In this document: positions 18,457-26,832 of the stretch, piece by piece | How the letters are laid out: the number at the start of each line of letters is the position of its first letter | Numbering within the stretch: position 1 is the stretch's first letter | Notes under the pieces: model-generated | What the model was told of the DNA's origin: nothing | The model's input: the letters and a program-made list of their open reading frames with translations, nothing else | Database searches by the model: none | NCBI GenBank assembly: GCA_023300575.1 | Contig: JALZUT010000109.1 | Location: forward strand, 1-34,965 | Length of the DNA: 34,965 nt | Source of the DNA: Olleya sp. | Lineage (GTDB): Bacteria > Bacteroidota > Bacteroidia > Flavobacteriales > Flavobacteriaceae | Direction: 5' to 3' | Position numbers and translations under genes: made by a program

Positions 18457-19068
18457 ATGATAAAAACTCTAATCTTTGATTTTGGAGATGTATTTATAAA
18501 TTTAGACAAAGAAGGCGCAATACAAAATGCGCTTGAACTATTTAAGATAGAATCACTTCCTGAAGAACTTGTTGCATATAATACGTTGTATGAACAAGGT
18601 TTGATTAGCACAGAAGAATTTATTGATTTTTATAGGATGAATTTTCCTGAAATATCAGAGTTAGACTTAGTATACACCTGGAATTCTATAATTAAACACT
18701 TCCCTAAAAAAAGGTTAGAATTTATACAGCAATTAGCAAAAGACAAAAAATACCAACTTATTTTATTGAGCAATACTAATGAGCTTCATATCAATCACAT
18801 TAAAGAGTGTGTTAATTTTTATGAGGATTTTAAAGCCTGTTTTGACAAGTTCTATTTGTCGCATGAGATAATGTTACGTAAACCAAATGCAGATATTTTT
18901 CAGTTTGTTTTAAATGAAAACAAGTTAGAAGCAAAACAATGTCTGTTTATTGATGACACTACAGAAAACACAGAAGCTGCATCAAAACTAGGTATGCATG
19001 TTTGGAATAATAAACCTTTAACAGAAGATGTTATTGATTTATTTACTATTAAAAAAGACTTGTTTTAA
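18457..19068 (+). CDS. HAD-superfamily hydrolase (YihX-like)
   Basis: 203 residues. HAD motif I is IFDFGDV with nucleophile Asp8, motif II is ILLSNTNE, motif III is the Lys in MLRKPNADIF, and motif IV is FIDDTTENTEAA. The helical cap between motifs I and II (residues about 18-95) is of the type seen in YihX-like sugar-phosphate phosphatases. The substrate is unknown. The last base of its TAA is the first of the next ATG, so it is coupled to the EamA transporter gene. Confidence 0.9.
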   Translation: MIKTLIFDFGDVFINLDKEGAIQNALELFKIESLPEELVAYNTLYEQGLISTEEFIDFYRMNFPEISELDLVYTWNSIIKHFPKKRLEFIQQLAKDKKYQLILLSNTNELHINHIKECVNFYEDFKACFDKFYLSHEIMLRKPNADIFQFVLNENKLEAKQCLFIDDTTENTEAASKLGMHVWNNKPLTEDVIDLFTIKKDLF

Positions 19069-19937
19069 TGTATTTAGCACTTAGCATTTGCGCGTCATCA
19101 TTAATTTTTATGATTTTCAAAATAATAGGAAAGCATAAAATTAATACGCTTCAAGCTATAATTGTCAATTATTTTACTGCCTTTACTTGTGGTATTTTAA
19201 GTTATGACACTACTGTTGTTGCTGGAGATGTTATAAATTCTAAATGGTTTTATGGCGCCATTTTTTTAGGCATATTATTTATTTCATTTTTTAATATCAT
19301 GGCTTTAACTGCTCAACGCAATGGACTATCTGTAGCGTCTGTAGCAAGTAAAATGAGTGTTGTTATTCCTGTTATTTTTGGATTATATATCTATAACGAA
19401 AGTCTAGGTTGGCAAAAAGGATTAGGTATTGTTCTAGCGTTGGTTGCCGTCTATTTAGCTTCAGTTAAAGCAAAATCTGAAACCTTTTCTATCAAAAACT
19501 TATGGCTTCCTATATTATTATTTTTAGGTTCTGGTGTTATTGACACGACTATCAAATATTTAGAAACCACGTATGTACCAGATAATGGTATTCCTTTATT
19601 TTCTGCAACTATTTTTTTAATAGCTGGCTTAATCGGAGTCTGCATAATTTCCGTTAAAGCTATACAAGGCACATTTCATTTTAATATAAAAAGTATTCCT
19701 GCTGGCATCATTTTAGGGATAGTAAACTACTACTCTATTTACACGTTATTAAAAGCATTAAGACCATTAAGTTTAGATGATTTTGAGAGTTCGACCATTT
19801 TTACAGTCAACAATGTTGGAATAGTAATGCTGTCTACTTTAATTGGGTTATTACTTTTCAAGGAACGTTTACTTGTAAAAAACTGGATAGGTATTGGCAT
19901 TGCTGTAATCTCTATATTATTAGTTATTTTATCTTAA
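19068..19937 (+). CDS. EamA/DMT-family transporter
   Basis: 289 residues with about ten hydrophobic spans in two homologous halves, the 2x5 TM drug/metabolite transporter pattern. Visible spans include LALSICASSLIFMIFKIIG, FYGAIFLGILFISFFNIMAL, VVIPVIFGLYIY and GIGIAVISILLVIL at the end. EamA motifs such as NESLGWQKGLGIVLALVAVY and a second-half FKERLLVKNWIGIG support the call. The substrate cannot be read. Overlaps the HAD stop by one base; YigZ follows 3 bases later. Confidence 0.9.
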   Translation: MYLALSICASSLIFMIFKIIGKHKINTLQAIIVNYFTAFTCGILSYDTTVVAGDVINSKWFYGAIFLGILFISFFNIMALTAQRNGLSVASVASKMSVVIPVIFGLYIYNESLGWQKGLGIVLALVAVYLASVKAKSETFSIKNLWLPILLFLGSGVIDTTIKYLETTYVPDNGIPLFSATIFLIAGLIGVCIISVKAIQGTFHFNIKSIPAGIILGIVNYYSIYTLLKALRPLSLDDFESSTIFTVNNVGIVMLSTLIGLLLFKERLLVKNWIGIGIAVISILLVILS

Positions 19938-19940
19938 ACT

Positions 19941-20552
19941 ATGGAAAGCGACGGTTATAAAACCATTACAAAACCCTCTGAAGACGTTTTATTTAAAGAT
20001 AAAAACTCTAAGTTTTTTGGCTATGCGTATCCTGTAACTAGCGAAGATGAAGTAAAAACGTATTTAAAACTTTTAAAAAAACAACACCATCAAGCCAGAC
20101 ATTGGTGTTATGCCTATCAAATTGGTACAGAAACTATTAAATATAGAGCTAACGATGATGGCGAGCCAAGTAATAGTGCTGGAATGCCAATTTACGGACA
20201 AATACAATCTTTTGAAGTTACCAACATATTAATAGTTGTGGTGCGCTATTTTGGAGGTGTAAAATTAGGCGTAGGTGGTTTAATAAACGCATATCGTACA
20301 GGAGCACAATTAGCATTACAAGCGTCTATAATTGAAGAGCGCACCATTAATATTGACTATATTATTACTTGTGAATATGATTTAATGAATAAAGTCATGC
20401 GTGTTATAAAAGAAAAAAACTTAAACATTACCAATCAAAAATTAGAACTAGATTGTCAAATCACAATTTCGGTAAGAAAAAAAGAGGCAGATAATATTTA
20501 CTCTATTTTTGAATCTATATACAAAGTTAAGATTAAGAAGATTGAAGACTAA
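19941..20552 (+). CDS. YigZ/IMPACT family protein
   Basis: 203 residues. The N-terminal UPF0029 domain (about 1-125) has KDKNSKFFGYAYPVTSEDE, RHWCYAYQIG, DDGEPSNSAGMPIYGQIQ and VVRYFGGVKLGVGGLINAYR, the strongest family block. A C-terminal ferredoxin-like domain follows. The family is linked to translation or ribosome-associated control in other organisms; the bacterial role is unclear. Its 3' end overlaps the convergent thioesterase gene by 4 bases. Confidence 0.93.
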   Translation: MESDGYKTITKPSEDVLFKDKNSKFFGYAYPVTSEDEVKTYLKLLKKQHHQARHWCYAYQIGTETIKYRANDDGEPSNSAGMPIYGQIQSFEVTNILIVVVRYFGGVKLGVGGLINAYRTGAQLALQASIIEERTINIDYIITCEYDLMNKVMRVIKEKNLNITNQKLELDCQITISVRKKEADNIYSIFESIYKVKIKKIED

Positions 20553-20953
20553 TTATCTAATGCATCTAAAAAATATTTTGGTGGTCTAGTTGGTCTTTTT
20601 GTATTAAAATCTACAAATGCTAAGACTACATTTGCGGTACACAGAATTTGTGACAAATCATTCAATATTTCATATTCAAACTCGACCAAAGCAGTAGGCC
20701 TTTTTTTGAGTTGCGTTTTTACTTTAATAACATCATCATAAAGAGCTGATTTTTTGAAATTTATAGCCAAAGAAACTACTGGAAGACCAACACCATCTTC
20801 CTCCATTTTTTTATAGGAAATGCCTAATTTACGTAACCACTCGATTCTAGCCATCTCTAGATATAATGCATAATTACCGTGATGAACCACTCCCATCTGA
20901 TCTGTTTCTGCATATCTTACCCTAATATCAATTTCATCTTTTATTATAGCCAT
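20549..20953 (-). CDS. Acyl-CoA thioesterase, hotdog fold (YbgC/FadM-like)
   Basis: About 134 residues from the preferred start at 20953 (MAIIKDEIDIRVRYAETDQM). The open frame continues to 20995, but the extra 14 residues look like non-family sequence. The hotdog motif RYAETDQMGVVHHGNY, followed by LEMARIEWLRKLGISY, carries the conserved Asp and His region of YbgC-type thioesterases. Later strands AINFKKSALYDDVIKV and ALVEFEYEI fit the fold. It hydrolyses acyl-CoA or acyl-ACP thioesters; chain preference is unknown. It is monocistronic, divergent from dnaA. Confidence 0.9.
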   Translation of the reverse strand: MAIIKDEIDIRVRYAETDQMGVVHHGNYALYLEMARIEWLRKLGISYKKMEEDGVGLPVVSLAINFKKSALYDDVIKVKTQLKKRPTALVEFEYEILNDLSQILCTANVVLAFVDFNTKRPTRPPKYFLDALDN

Positions 20954-21135
20954 TTTATGATTTATTTTTTGTAGTTCAGAAAAAACTAGCAACATGCGAA
21001 AAAAAAACTAAATATTCAATAGTAAATCATTTTTTTTTTACGTTTTTTGTTCACATATTTGTCAAGCTAACAACAAAGTCTCTTTTTCTAATTACTGAGA
21101 CAAAACAACTAACTTAAATACCTTTAATAATCAAC

Positions 21136-22563
21136 ATGAGTATAACTGCGCAAACGGTATGGAACAATTGTCTTCTTTTTATAAAGGATAACATTCAGCC
21201 ACAAGCTTATAAAACATGGTTTGAACCTATAATAGCAGTTAAACTTACTGATAATGCATTAAGTATACAGGTACCAAGTAAATTTTTCTACGAGTGGCTT
21301 GAAGAGCATTATGTCAAACTATTAAAAGTATCATTGACTAAAGAGTTAGGCGAAACTGCAAAACTGGTTTACATTATTAAAATGGAGAACACGTATGGCA
21401 ACAAGCAACCATTTACAGAAAAAATCCCAAGTTCTAATAGAGGGTCATTAAAATCTCAAGATATAGATGTACCTCTTAATAATAAAAACCCAGAGCTTAG
21501 AAATCCGTTTGTAATCCCCGGAATTAGAAACGTAAAAATTGAATCTCAACTTAATCCAAACTATAATTTTGACAACTTTTTAGAAGGTGATTCTAACCGT
21601 CTAGCACGTAGTGCAGGTTTAGCTGTATCAGCAAAACCAGGTGGTACTTCTTTTAATCCACTATTAATATTTGGTGGTGTTGGATTAGGTAAAACACACT
21701 TAGCACATGCTATTGGTGTCGATATAAAAGATAAGTATCCAGAAAAAACAGTTTTATATATTTCTGCTGAAAAATTTACGCAACAATATATAGATTCGGT
21801 TAAAAAGAATAATAGAAACGACTTTATCCACTTCTATCAATTAATTGATGTTTTGGTTATTGACGACGTACAATTCTTATCTGGTAAATCTGGAACTCAA
21901 GATGTGTTTTTCCATATTTTTAATCACTTACATCAAAACGGTAAGCAAGTTATTTTAACAAGTGACAAAGCTCCTGTAGACATGCAAGATATTGAACAGC
22001 GTTTATTATCACGTTTTAAATGGGGCCTTTCGGCAGAATTACAAACACCAGATTTTGAAACGCGTGTTTCTATTTTAAAGAATAAATTATATCGTGATGG
22101 TGTAGAAATGCCTGATGATATTATTGAATACGTTGCAAAAAATATTAAATCTAATATTAGAGAATTAGAAGGCGCAATCATTTCTTTAATTGCACAATCT
22201 TCTTTCAATAAGAAGGAAATAAATATAGAATTAGCGAAGCAAGTCGTAGAAAAATTTGTAAAAAATACAAAACGCGAAGTATCTATAGATTACATTCAAA
22301 AAATTGTATCGGATTATTTCCAAATGGATGTGGATACGCTTCAATCTAAAACTAGAAAGCGTCATATTGTACAAGCTAGACAATTGGCTATGTTTTTTGC
22401 AAAAAAACTAACAAAAGCGTCTTTAGCAAGTATTGGTTCTCAAATTGGTAAACGTGATCACGCAACAGTTTTACATGCGTGTAAAACTGTAGACAACTTA
22501 TCCTCTACAGATAAACAGTTTAAAAAATACGTTGAAGATTTAACCAAGAAACTTTCGGTTTAG
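21136..22563 (+). CDS. dnaA: Chromosomal replication initiator DnaA
   Basis: Binds DnaA boxes and opens the origin. 475 residues in four domains: N-terminal domain I (about 1-85, WNNCLLFIKDN), a variable linker, AAA+ domain III with Walker A GGVGLGKT (180-187) and Walker B LVIDDVQFLSGK, and domain IV with the DNA-binding signature GKRDHATVLHACKTV near the end. I saw no convincing cluster of TTATCCACA boxes nearby, so I do not call an origin. As expected for this family it was followed by a tyrosine phosphatase gene and an RsmI-like methyltransferase; the former is now dead. Confidence 0.97.
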   Translation: MSITAQTVWNNCLLFIKDNIQPQAYKTWFEPIIAVKLTDNALSIQVPSKFFYEWLEEHYVKLLKVSLTKELGETAKLVYIIKMENTYGNKQPFTEKIPSSNRGSLKSQDIDVPLNNKNPELRNPFVIPGIRNVKIESQLNPNYNFDNFLEGDSNRLARSAGLAVSAKPGGTSFNPLLIFGGVGLGKTHLAHAIGVDIKDKYPEKTVLYISAEKFTQQYIDSVKKNNRNDFIHFYQLIDVLVIDDVQFLSGKSGTQDVFFHIFNHLHQNGKQVILTSDKAPVDMQDIEQRLLSRFKWGLSAELQTPDFETRVSILKNKLYRDGVEMPDDIIEYVAKNIKSNIRELEGAIISLIAQSSFNKKEINIELAKQVVEKFVKNTKREVSIDYIQKIVSDYFQMDVDTLQSKTRKRHIVQARQLAMFFAKKLTKASLASIGSQIGKRDHATVLHACKTVDNLSSTDKQFKKYVEDLTKKLSV

Positions 22564-22596
22564 ATTAATACATTTCCGATGTCTCGGAAAAAAGAT

Positions 22597-23053
22597 ATGA
22601 CTAAAATTTTAATGGTTTGTTTAGGACAATATTTGTCGTCCTCCTTTAGCAGAAGGCATTTTAAAATCAAAAATAGATCCTAATAAATTTACTGTAGACT
22701 CTGCAGGAATTAGAAGCTATCTTACTGATAATAAAACAGATACATGCTAAATTATTATTACTAAACAAAACGTAATTGACATAAAAAAGCAACAACCTAG
22801 ACAATTTATTAAAGACGATTTTAAAGATTTTGATTAGATCTATGTTATGGCCAATTATAATAATAGTATTGCTATAGCTGTTACCTAATCCGAAAAAACA
22901 AAAATAAAACTGATATTAAACACCTCTTTTCCTGGTAAAAACGTAGAAGTTTCAAACCCTTGTTATGTCGGAGATAATGGCTTTGAAACCGTATATAAAT
23001 TATTAGAGGATGGGTATTCTATTATTGCAAAAGAACTAAATGAAGCTTATTAA
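22597..23053 (+). pseudogene. Dead low-molecular-weight protein tyrosine phosphatase
   Basis: Reads MTKILMVCLG, then a one-base insertion (C near 22627), then NICRPPLAEGILKSKIDPNK in the shifted frame. In that frame there are stops at 22748, 22835 and 22886, after which the true C-terminus SNPCYVGDNGFETVYKLLED is recognisable. The signature loop CxxxxxR(S/T) has Pro in place of Ser after Arg (22640-22642), and the general-acid DP motif near the C-terminus reads NP. The gene is thus broken both by frame and in its active site. The family dephosphorylates tyrosines, often in capsule or exopolysaccharide control. Position after dnaA is conserved in flavobacteria. Confidence 0.9.
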
Positions 23054-23101
23054 TCGTATTTAGAATTTAACCTTTTCATTAACTTTACTAAAAGACACAT
23101 T

Positions 23102-24475
23102 ATGAAACCTTTTTACGGTCTAATATTTTTTACTCAATTTACTTTTTTTGGATATTCTCAAACTACAGAACTTACAGTATTTGTTAGTAATTTAAACGAT
23201 TAAATCGAGCTTGTTCATGCAGGAGACGATAGACTTTTGTAGTAGAACAGAATGGTGTTATTAAAATTTTAAATGCAAATGGCACTGTTAATAATACACC
23301 TTTTCTAAACATTAACACTATTCTTGATTCTGGTGGATAAAGAGGTCATTTAGGTTTAGCTTTTGCACCAGATTACACAACAAGTGAACGCTTTTATGTT
23401 AATTACACAAATAATGTTGGTGATACAGTAGTGGCTAGATATACTGTTAACAATAACCCCAATATAGCCAATACAAACGGAACTATTTTACTAACCATTA
23501 GCCAACCTTTTAACAACTATATTGCCAGAAAATTAGCTTTTGGAGCAGATGACTATTTGTATATAGCTTCTGGTAATGGTGATGATCCAGGAAATAGAGC
23601 CCAAAACACCAACACTTTATTGGGTAAAATACTAAGCATAGATGTTAGTGGTGCTACTTATAGTAATCCTAGTGATAATCCTTACATTTCTTGGGGTGAT
23701 TAGCCGAGATATTTGCAATAGGCTTAAGAAACCAATGGAAACTATCTTTTGATAGTAGTAATGGGGATTTATAGATCGCAGATGTTGGTCAGAGTGGTTT
23801 TGAAGAAAGAAATAAATCTGTAAGCCTAGGAACAACAGGTGATAATTATAGATGGAGATGTTATGAAGGCTTACACGATTTTAATAATGAACAGTCTTGT
23901 ACTCAAATGTCAGCGACAAAAACACCTGTTAGTGAATATGTTTACGGAAACAGTCCAAACGAATTTAGACTTGCTATAACTGGTAGTTATGTTTATAGAG
24001 GTACAACTTACACTAATTTTGTTGGTAAATATTTTTTTGCTGATTTTTACTCAAATGAAATAGGCATACTAAAAGATAATTCAGGTACCTGGACAATGTC
24101 TTGGCAAGTACCAAATATTACTTTCTCATGGACTAGTTTTAGAGAAGTTAATAATGGATAGCTTTATATTGTAGGCGTAAATGCTGTGTATAAAATATCT
24201 ATCCTAATTTAAGTATAGAGACTTTTAACGGTAAATCATTTAAAATGCATCCTAACCCTGTAATAAAATTGGTTAATTTTGATTTTAATACTAAAATCAA
24301 AATATCAAGACTATAGATTTGTATGACGTACAAGGAAAAAAAAAATAAAACGAGTACTCCTAATCTAACTAGCACATTTAGTATAGATGTAACATAGTTA
24401 CCAAAAGGGTTTTATCTAGTTAAATTAACAGATAAAATAGAGAATAGTATTGTAAAAAAATTAATTATTAATTAA
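23102..24475 (+). pseudogene. Dead PQQ-type sugar dehydrogenase (GSDH) with T9SS sorting tail
   Basis: A signal peptide (MKPFYGLIFFTQFTFFGYSQ) leads into a glucose/sorbosone dehydrogenase propeller: VVEQNGVIKILN, GHLGLAFAPDY, ASGNGDDPGNRAQNTNTLLG, EIFAIGLRNQWKLSFD and ADVGQSGFEE. The end is a T9SS sorting domain (MHPNPV ... LPKGFYLVKLTD ... KLIIN). In-frame stops lie at 23201, 23338, 23701, 23772, 24159, 24314 and 24395. A T is missing near 23238, and frame changes occur at 23704 and in the A run near 24345. The stop at 23772 replaces the Trp of the usual GDLWIADVGQ, and that at 23338 the Glu of GGERG. Its final TAA overlaps the next ATG (TAATG). Confidence 0.9.
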
Positions 24476-25191
24476 TGAGTAAAAATTCAGGAAAGCTTTA
24501 TCTAATTCCATGTACTTTAGGAGATTCAAACCCTTTTAATGTTTTACCAATACAAGTGAAACAGATAATAGACCGATTAGATACGTTTGTTGTAGAAAAC
24601 TCTAAATCTGCAAGAAAATTTATTAAAAGTATTACGCCAGAAAAACAACAATCAAGTTTAACACTCTTTGAATTAAATAAGTTTACAGAACCTACAGCAT
24701 TACCAGATTTTTTAAAGCCTTGCATAGATGGACAAGACTTAGGTTTATTATCTGATGCTGGATGTCCTGGTATTGCAGATCCTGGTGCAGATGTAGTAAG
24801 TTTAGCACATAAACATAACATACAAGTTGTACCTTTAGTTGGACCATCTTCTATCCTATTAGCCATGATGGCTTCTGGATTTAATGGTCAAAGCTTTGCT
24901 TTTAATGGGTATTTACCAATTGATAAAAGTGAAAGAAAAACAGAACTAAAACGCTTAGAACGTTTAAGTTTTGAACACAATCAAACGCAATCTTTTATAG
25001 AAACACCTTATAGAAATAATAAACTACTAGAAGATTTATGTGCTATACTAAATGATAACACAGAGATTTGTGTGGCTTGCGACATTACTTTATCAACAGA
25101 ATTTATAAAAACGAGAACTGTAAATCAATGGAAAAAAAACAGTGTCAACCTTCATAAAAGACCAACACTATTTGTAATTCATAAATATTAG
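24475..25191 (+). CDS. SAM-dependent methyltransferase, RsmI-like tetrapyrrole-methylase fold
   Basis: 238 residues. The hallmark SDAGCPGIADPGADVV (about 93-108) and VPLVGPSSILLAMMASGFNG (about 122-141) match RsmI, which 2'-O-methylates C1402 of 16S rRNA. The N-terminus, GKLYLIPCTLGDSNPFNVLP, replaces the usual GxLYxVxTPIGNL. That, and the shorter length (RsmI is about 285), indicate the flavobacterial paralogue group rather than a certain orthologue, so I withhold a symbol. It starts within the stop of the dead dehydrogenase gene. Convergent with the lysozyme-like gene, 4 bases between stops. Confidence 0.88.
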   Translation: MSKNSGKLYLIPCTLGDSNPFNVLPIQVKQIIDRLDTFVVENSKSARKFIKSITPEKQQSSLTLFELNKFTEPTALPDFLKPCIDGQDLGLLSDAGCPGIADPGADVVSLAHKHNIQVVPLVGPSSILLAMMASGFNGQSFAFNGYLPIDKSERKTELKRLERLSFEHNQTQSFIETPYRNNKLLEDLCAILNDNTEICVACDITLSTEFIKTRTVNQWKKNSVNLHKRPTLFVIHKY

Positions 25192-25205
25192 AGTCTTATA
25201 CTCTA
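25189..25205. other. Small hairpin spanning two convergent stop codons
   Basis: TAGAGT-CTTAT-ACTCTA: the left arm starts with the methyltransferase TAG and the loop contains the TAA of the opposing gene. There is no T run. It could slow both polymerases, or be chance. Confidence 0.3.
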
Positions 25206-25816
25206 TCGTGAGGTACTCTAACCTTTTTTAAAGGTTTAATTAAAGACGTATCATAACCAGAAAACTTATTCATATAATACTTAATAGTTGCACCATTAGC
25301 GTCAGCAAAATTGTTTTCGCCATAACTTCTTAAATATTTTTTTACGCTTCCTGGACCTGCTAAATGAGCTGCAGCTAAAATACCAGACTCCGTGACTTTA
25401 TTTCCGTTAATATATTTACCATCAAAACGTTTTATATCCCGACGCAACACCCATTTATTACGTTGTGCATTAGCAACAAATGCTTTTTCTTGAAGCTCTG
25501 GTGTATTTAAAAATAATTTAGTATTGTAGATACCAATAACGTTTAATGTACTGCGTCCAAATTGGTATTTACCTAAATAACCAAATTTGTTAACTCTAAA
25601 ATAATCGTTTTGTGATTCTTTGAAGCCTAAAGCCTCTTTAAATCCTATAAAGGATTTTCCTAAATGAAGAGAAAAAACTTCTAATGGTTCAACACAGTTT
25701 TTAACTAAAACTTGTTCTTCTAAGTTTTGAGAATCTTGTTGAATAGTGATTACAACTGCAACTAAAATTGATATTGTAAGTACTAGCGATAATAACTTTT
25801 CAATATTTTTTTTCAT
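25196..25816 (-). CDS. Exported lysozyme-like protein (often labelled 'peptidoglycan-binding LysM')
   Basis: 206 residues. An N-terminal hydrophobic span (LLSLVLTISILVAVVITI) serves as signal or anchor. The core has FGYLGKYQFGRSTLNVIGI, KAFVANAQRNKWVLRRDI, a central TESGILAAAHLAGPGSVKKY and a C-terminal KFSGYDTS. The arrangement of GYxGxYQFG and the AAHLAGPG helix resembles lysozyme-like transglycosylases; I see no LysM repeat despite the common label. A role on peptidoglycan is inferred. It has a perfect -7 box and a leader with competing hairpins, which suggests regulation. Confidence 0.8.
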   Translation of the reverse strand: MKKNIEKLLSLVLTISILVAVVITIQQDSQNLEEQVLVKNCVEPLEVFSLHLGKSFIGFKEALGFKESQNDYFRVNKFGYLGKYQFGRSTLNVIGIYNTKLFLNTPELQEKAFVANAQRNKWVLRRDIKRFDGKYINGNKVTESGILAAAHLAGPGSVKKYLRSYGENNFADANGATIKYYMNKFSGYDTSLIKPLKKVRVPHDRV

Positions 25817-25822
25817 TTGTTT

Positions 25823-25858
25823 AGATTTTATAGCCTTAAAATCTTTATATCTAGGCTA
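25823..25858 (-). promoter_or_regulatory. Leader with two mutually exclusive hairpins
   Basis: agatttta (25823-25830) pairs perfectly with taaaatct (25837-25844), leaving tagcct as the loop. That same tagcct (25831-25836) pairs with aggcta (25853-25858). Both stems cannot form at once. The segment lies between the predicted transcription start and the ATG of the lysozyme-like gene. It matches no riboswitch class that I recognise. Confidence 0.4.
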
Positions 25859-25871
25859 AAATTTAGACGTG

Positions 25872-25879
25872 CAAATATA
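25872..25879 (-). promoter_or_regulatory. -7 element of the lysozyme-like gene (TATATTTG)
   Basis: Perfect TAnnTTTG on the minus strand, predicting a leader of roughly 50 bases. No clear -33 match at 19 bases spacing. Confidence 0.5.
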
Positions 25880-25921
25880 CAACAAATCCTTGTAAATTGA
25901 ATGTCAATACATTAACTTACA

Positions 25922-26830
25922 TTAAAAATATATTAAGTGCCCAACCAGCTTACCGTTTCCGTTAATTTCTAGTGTAGGAAAAGGCACCTTAATTACGTTT
26001 ATTATATTGAAAAATTGTTTTAAAAAAGCAGATTTAGTCTTGATCTTAGTTAAATCTGCATCTAAACTTAAATAAAACTGTTTACTCCTTTTTTGATTTG
26101 AAAAGTTAACAGCTTGAAGCGCGTTACTTCCATATAGCAAACCATCTACTCCATATCCAAAAGCTACATTTAACCATTCTGGTAGTTTACTGTCTTTATA
26201 AAAAGAATTTAAATTAGCACTTAACCAGTAGGTTTGTCCATTATAATCTTTTAAAATTTCTTCTAGAAAACCATCACCTAATTTATTTGGATTTTGAGAT
26301 GCAAATCTAGATTGGTTAAAAGAATATTTTAAAACCACACGTTGCGATTCCCAAAGCAACTCTTGTCCAATATATAAACCTGCTCCTGCTGCATTGGCTG
26401 TAAAATCTCCCCAAGAAAAGCCCCATTCTTCAGAAAAGCCATCTAAAACTTCAACAGCTGTTAAAAACGTAAATCCTAAAGTTGCACCATAAATGAGTTG
26501 ATTTTTCTTACTTACACCACTCCAATTTAAAGCTTGCGCTCCAAATCGACCCAATTGATAAGCGGTAAAAGCATGACCAAGCTTATCCATTTGAAACCAC
26601 TCTGCATTATCATTAGTCGTTTTAAATTTAGAACGTTCAAAATCGGCATACCACAATGTATTTAAACTTATTAAAGATAAACTAGTTAAGCTACTTTCGG
26701 TAATAACAACAACATTTCTACGCTTAATATTTAGTGTATGACTTGGTGTAAAATAGGAGGCGCTTTCGATTTGTGCAATAGCAGTAATCGAAAACAAAAT
26801 TAAAAATAAAGAAGAAAGTACTTTTAACAA
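25922..26830 (-). CDS. DUF2279 (YfiM-like) membrane-associated protein
   Basis: 302 residues with a signal peptide ending FSITAIAQ. Family blocks are FQMDKLGHAFTAYQLGRFG, LGFTFLTAVEVLDGFSEEWG and GFSWGDFTANAAGAGLYIG; the His and acidic residues in these helices are conserved in DUF2279. The remaining half is beta-rich and could be an outer-membrane region. The function is not known. It follows mltG by 2 bases at the end of dapF-GNAT-mltG-DUF2279, so an envelope or peptidoglycan role is plausible. Confidence 0.85.
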   Translation of the reverse strand: MLKVLSSLFLILFSITAIAQIESASYFTPSHTLNIKRRNVVVITESSLTSLSLISLNTLWYADFERSKFKTTNDNAEWFQMDKLGHAFTAYQLGRFGAQALNWSGVSKKNQLIYGATLGFTFLTAVEVLDGFSEEWGFSWGDFTANAAGAGLYIGQELLWESQRVVLKYSFNQSRFASQNPNKLGDGFLEEILKDYNGQTYWLSANLNSFYKDSKLPEWLNVAFGYGVDGLLYGSNALQAVNFSNQKRSKQFYLSLDADLTKIKTKSAFLKQFFNIINVIKVPFPTLEINGNGKLVGHLIYF

Positions 26831-26832
26831 GT

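Noticed and set aside
21054-21061. CATATTTG as a dnaA promoter -7 box
   Set aside because: One mismatch to TAnnTTTG and only a T run at -33; too weak.
21000-21135. Possible oriC or DnaA boxes upstream of dnaA
   Set aside because: Only a weak TTGTTCACA resembles a box; no cluster and no clear DNA-unwinding repeats, so an origin is not claimed.
22597-24475. Sequencing error as the cause of all stops
   Set aside because: Breaks include base substitutions at active-site codons and many separate stops, while neighbouring dnaA and the methyltransferase gene are clean; errors confined to these genes are unlikely, though reads were not seen.
23102-24475. A C-to-T hypermutation signature in the pseudogene stops
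   Set aside because: Some stops fit CAA/CAG or TGG transitions, but others (GAA to TAA, probable GAG to TAG) are transversions, so no bias can be claimed.
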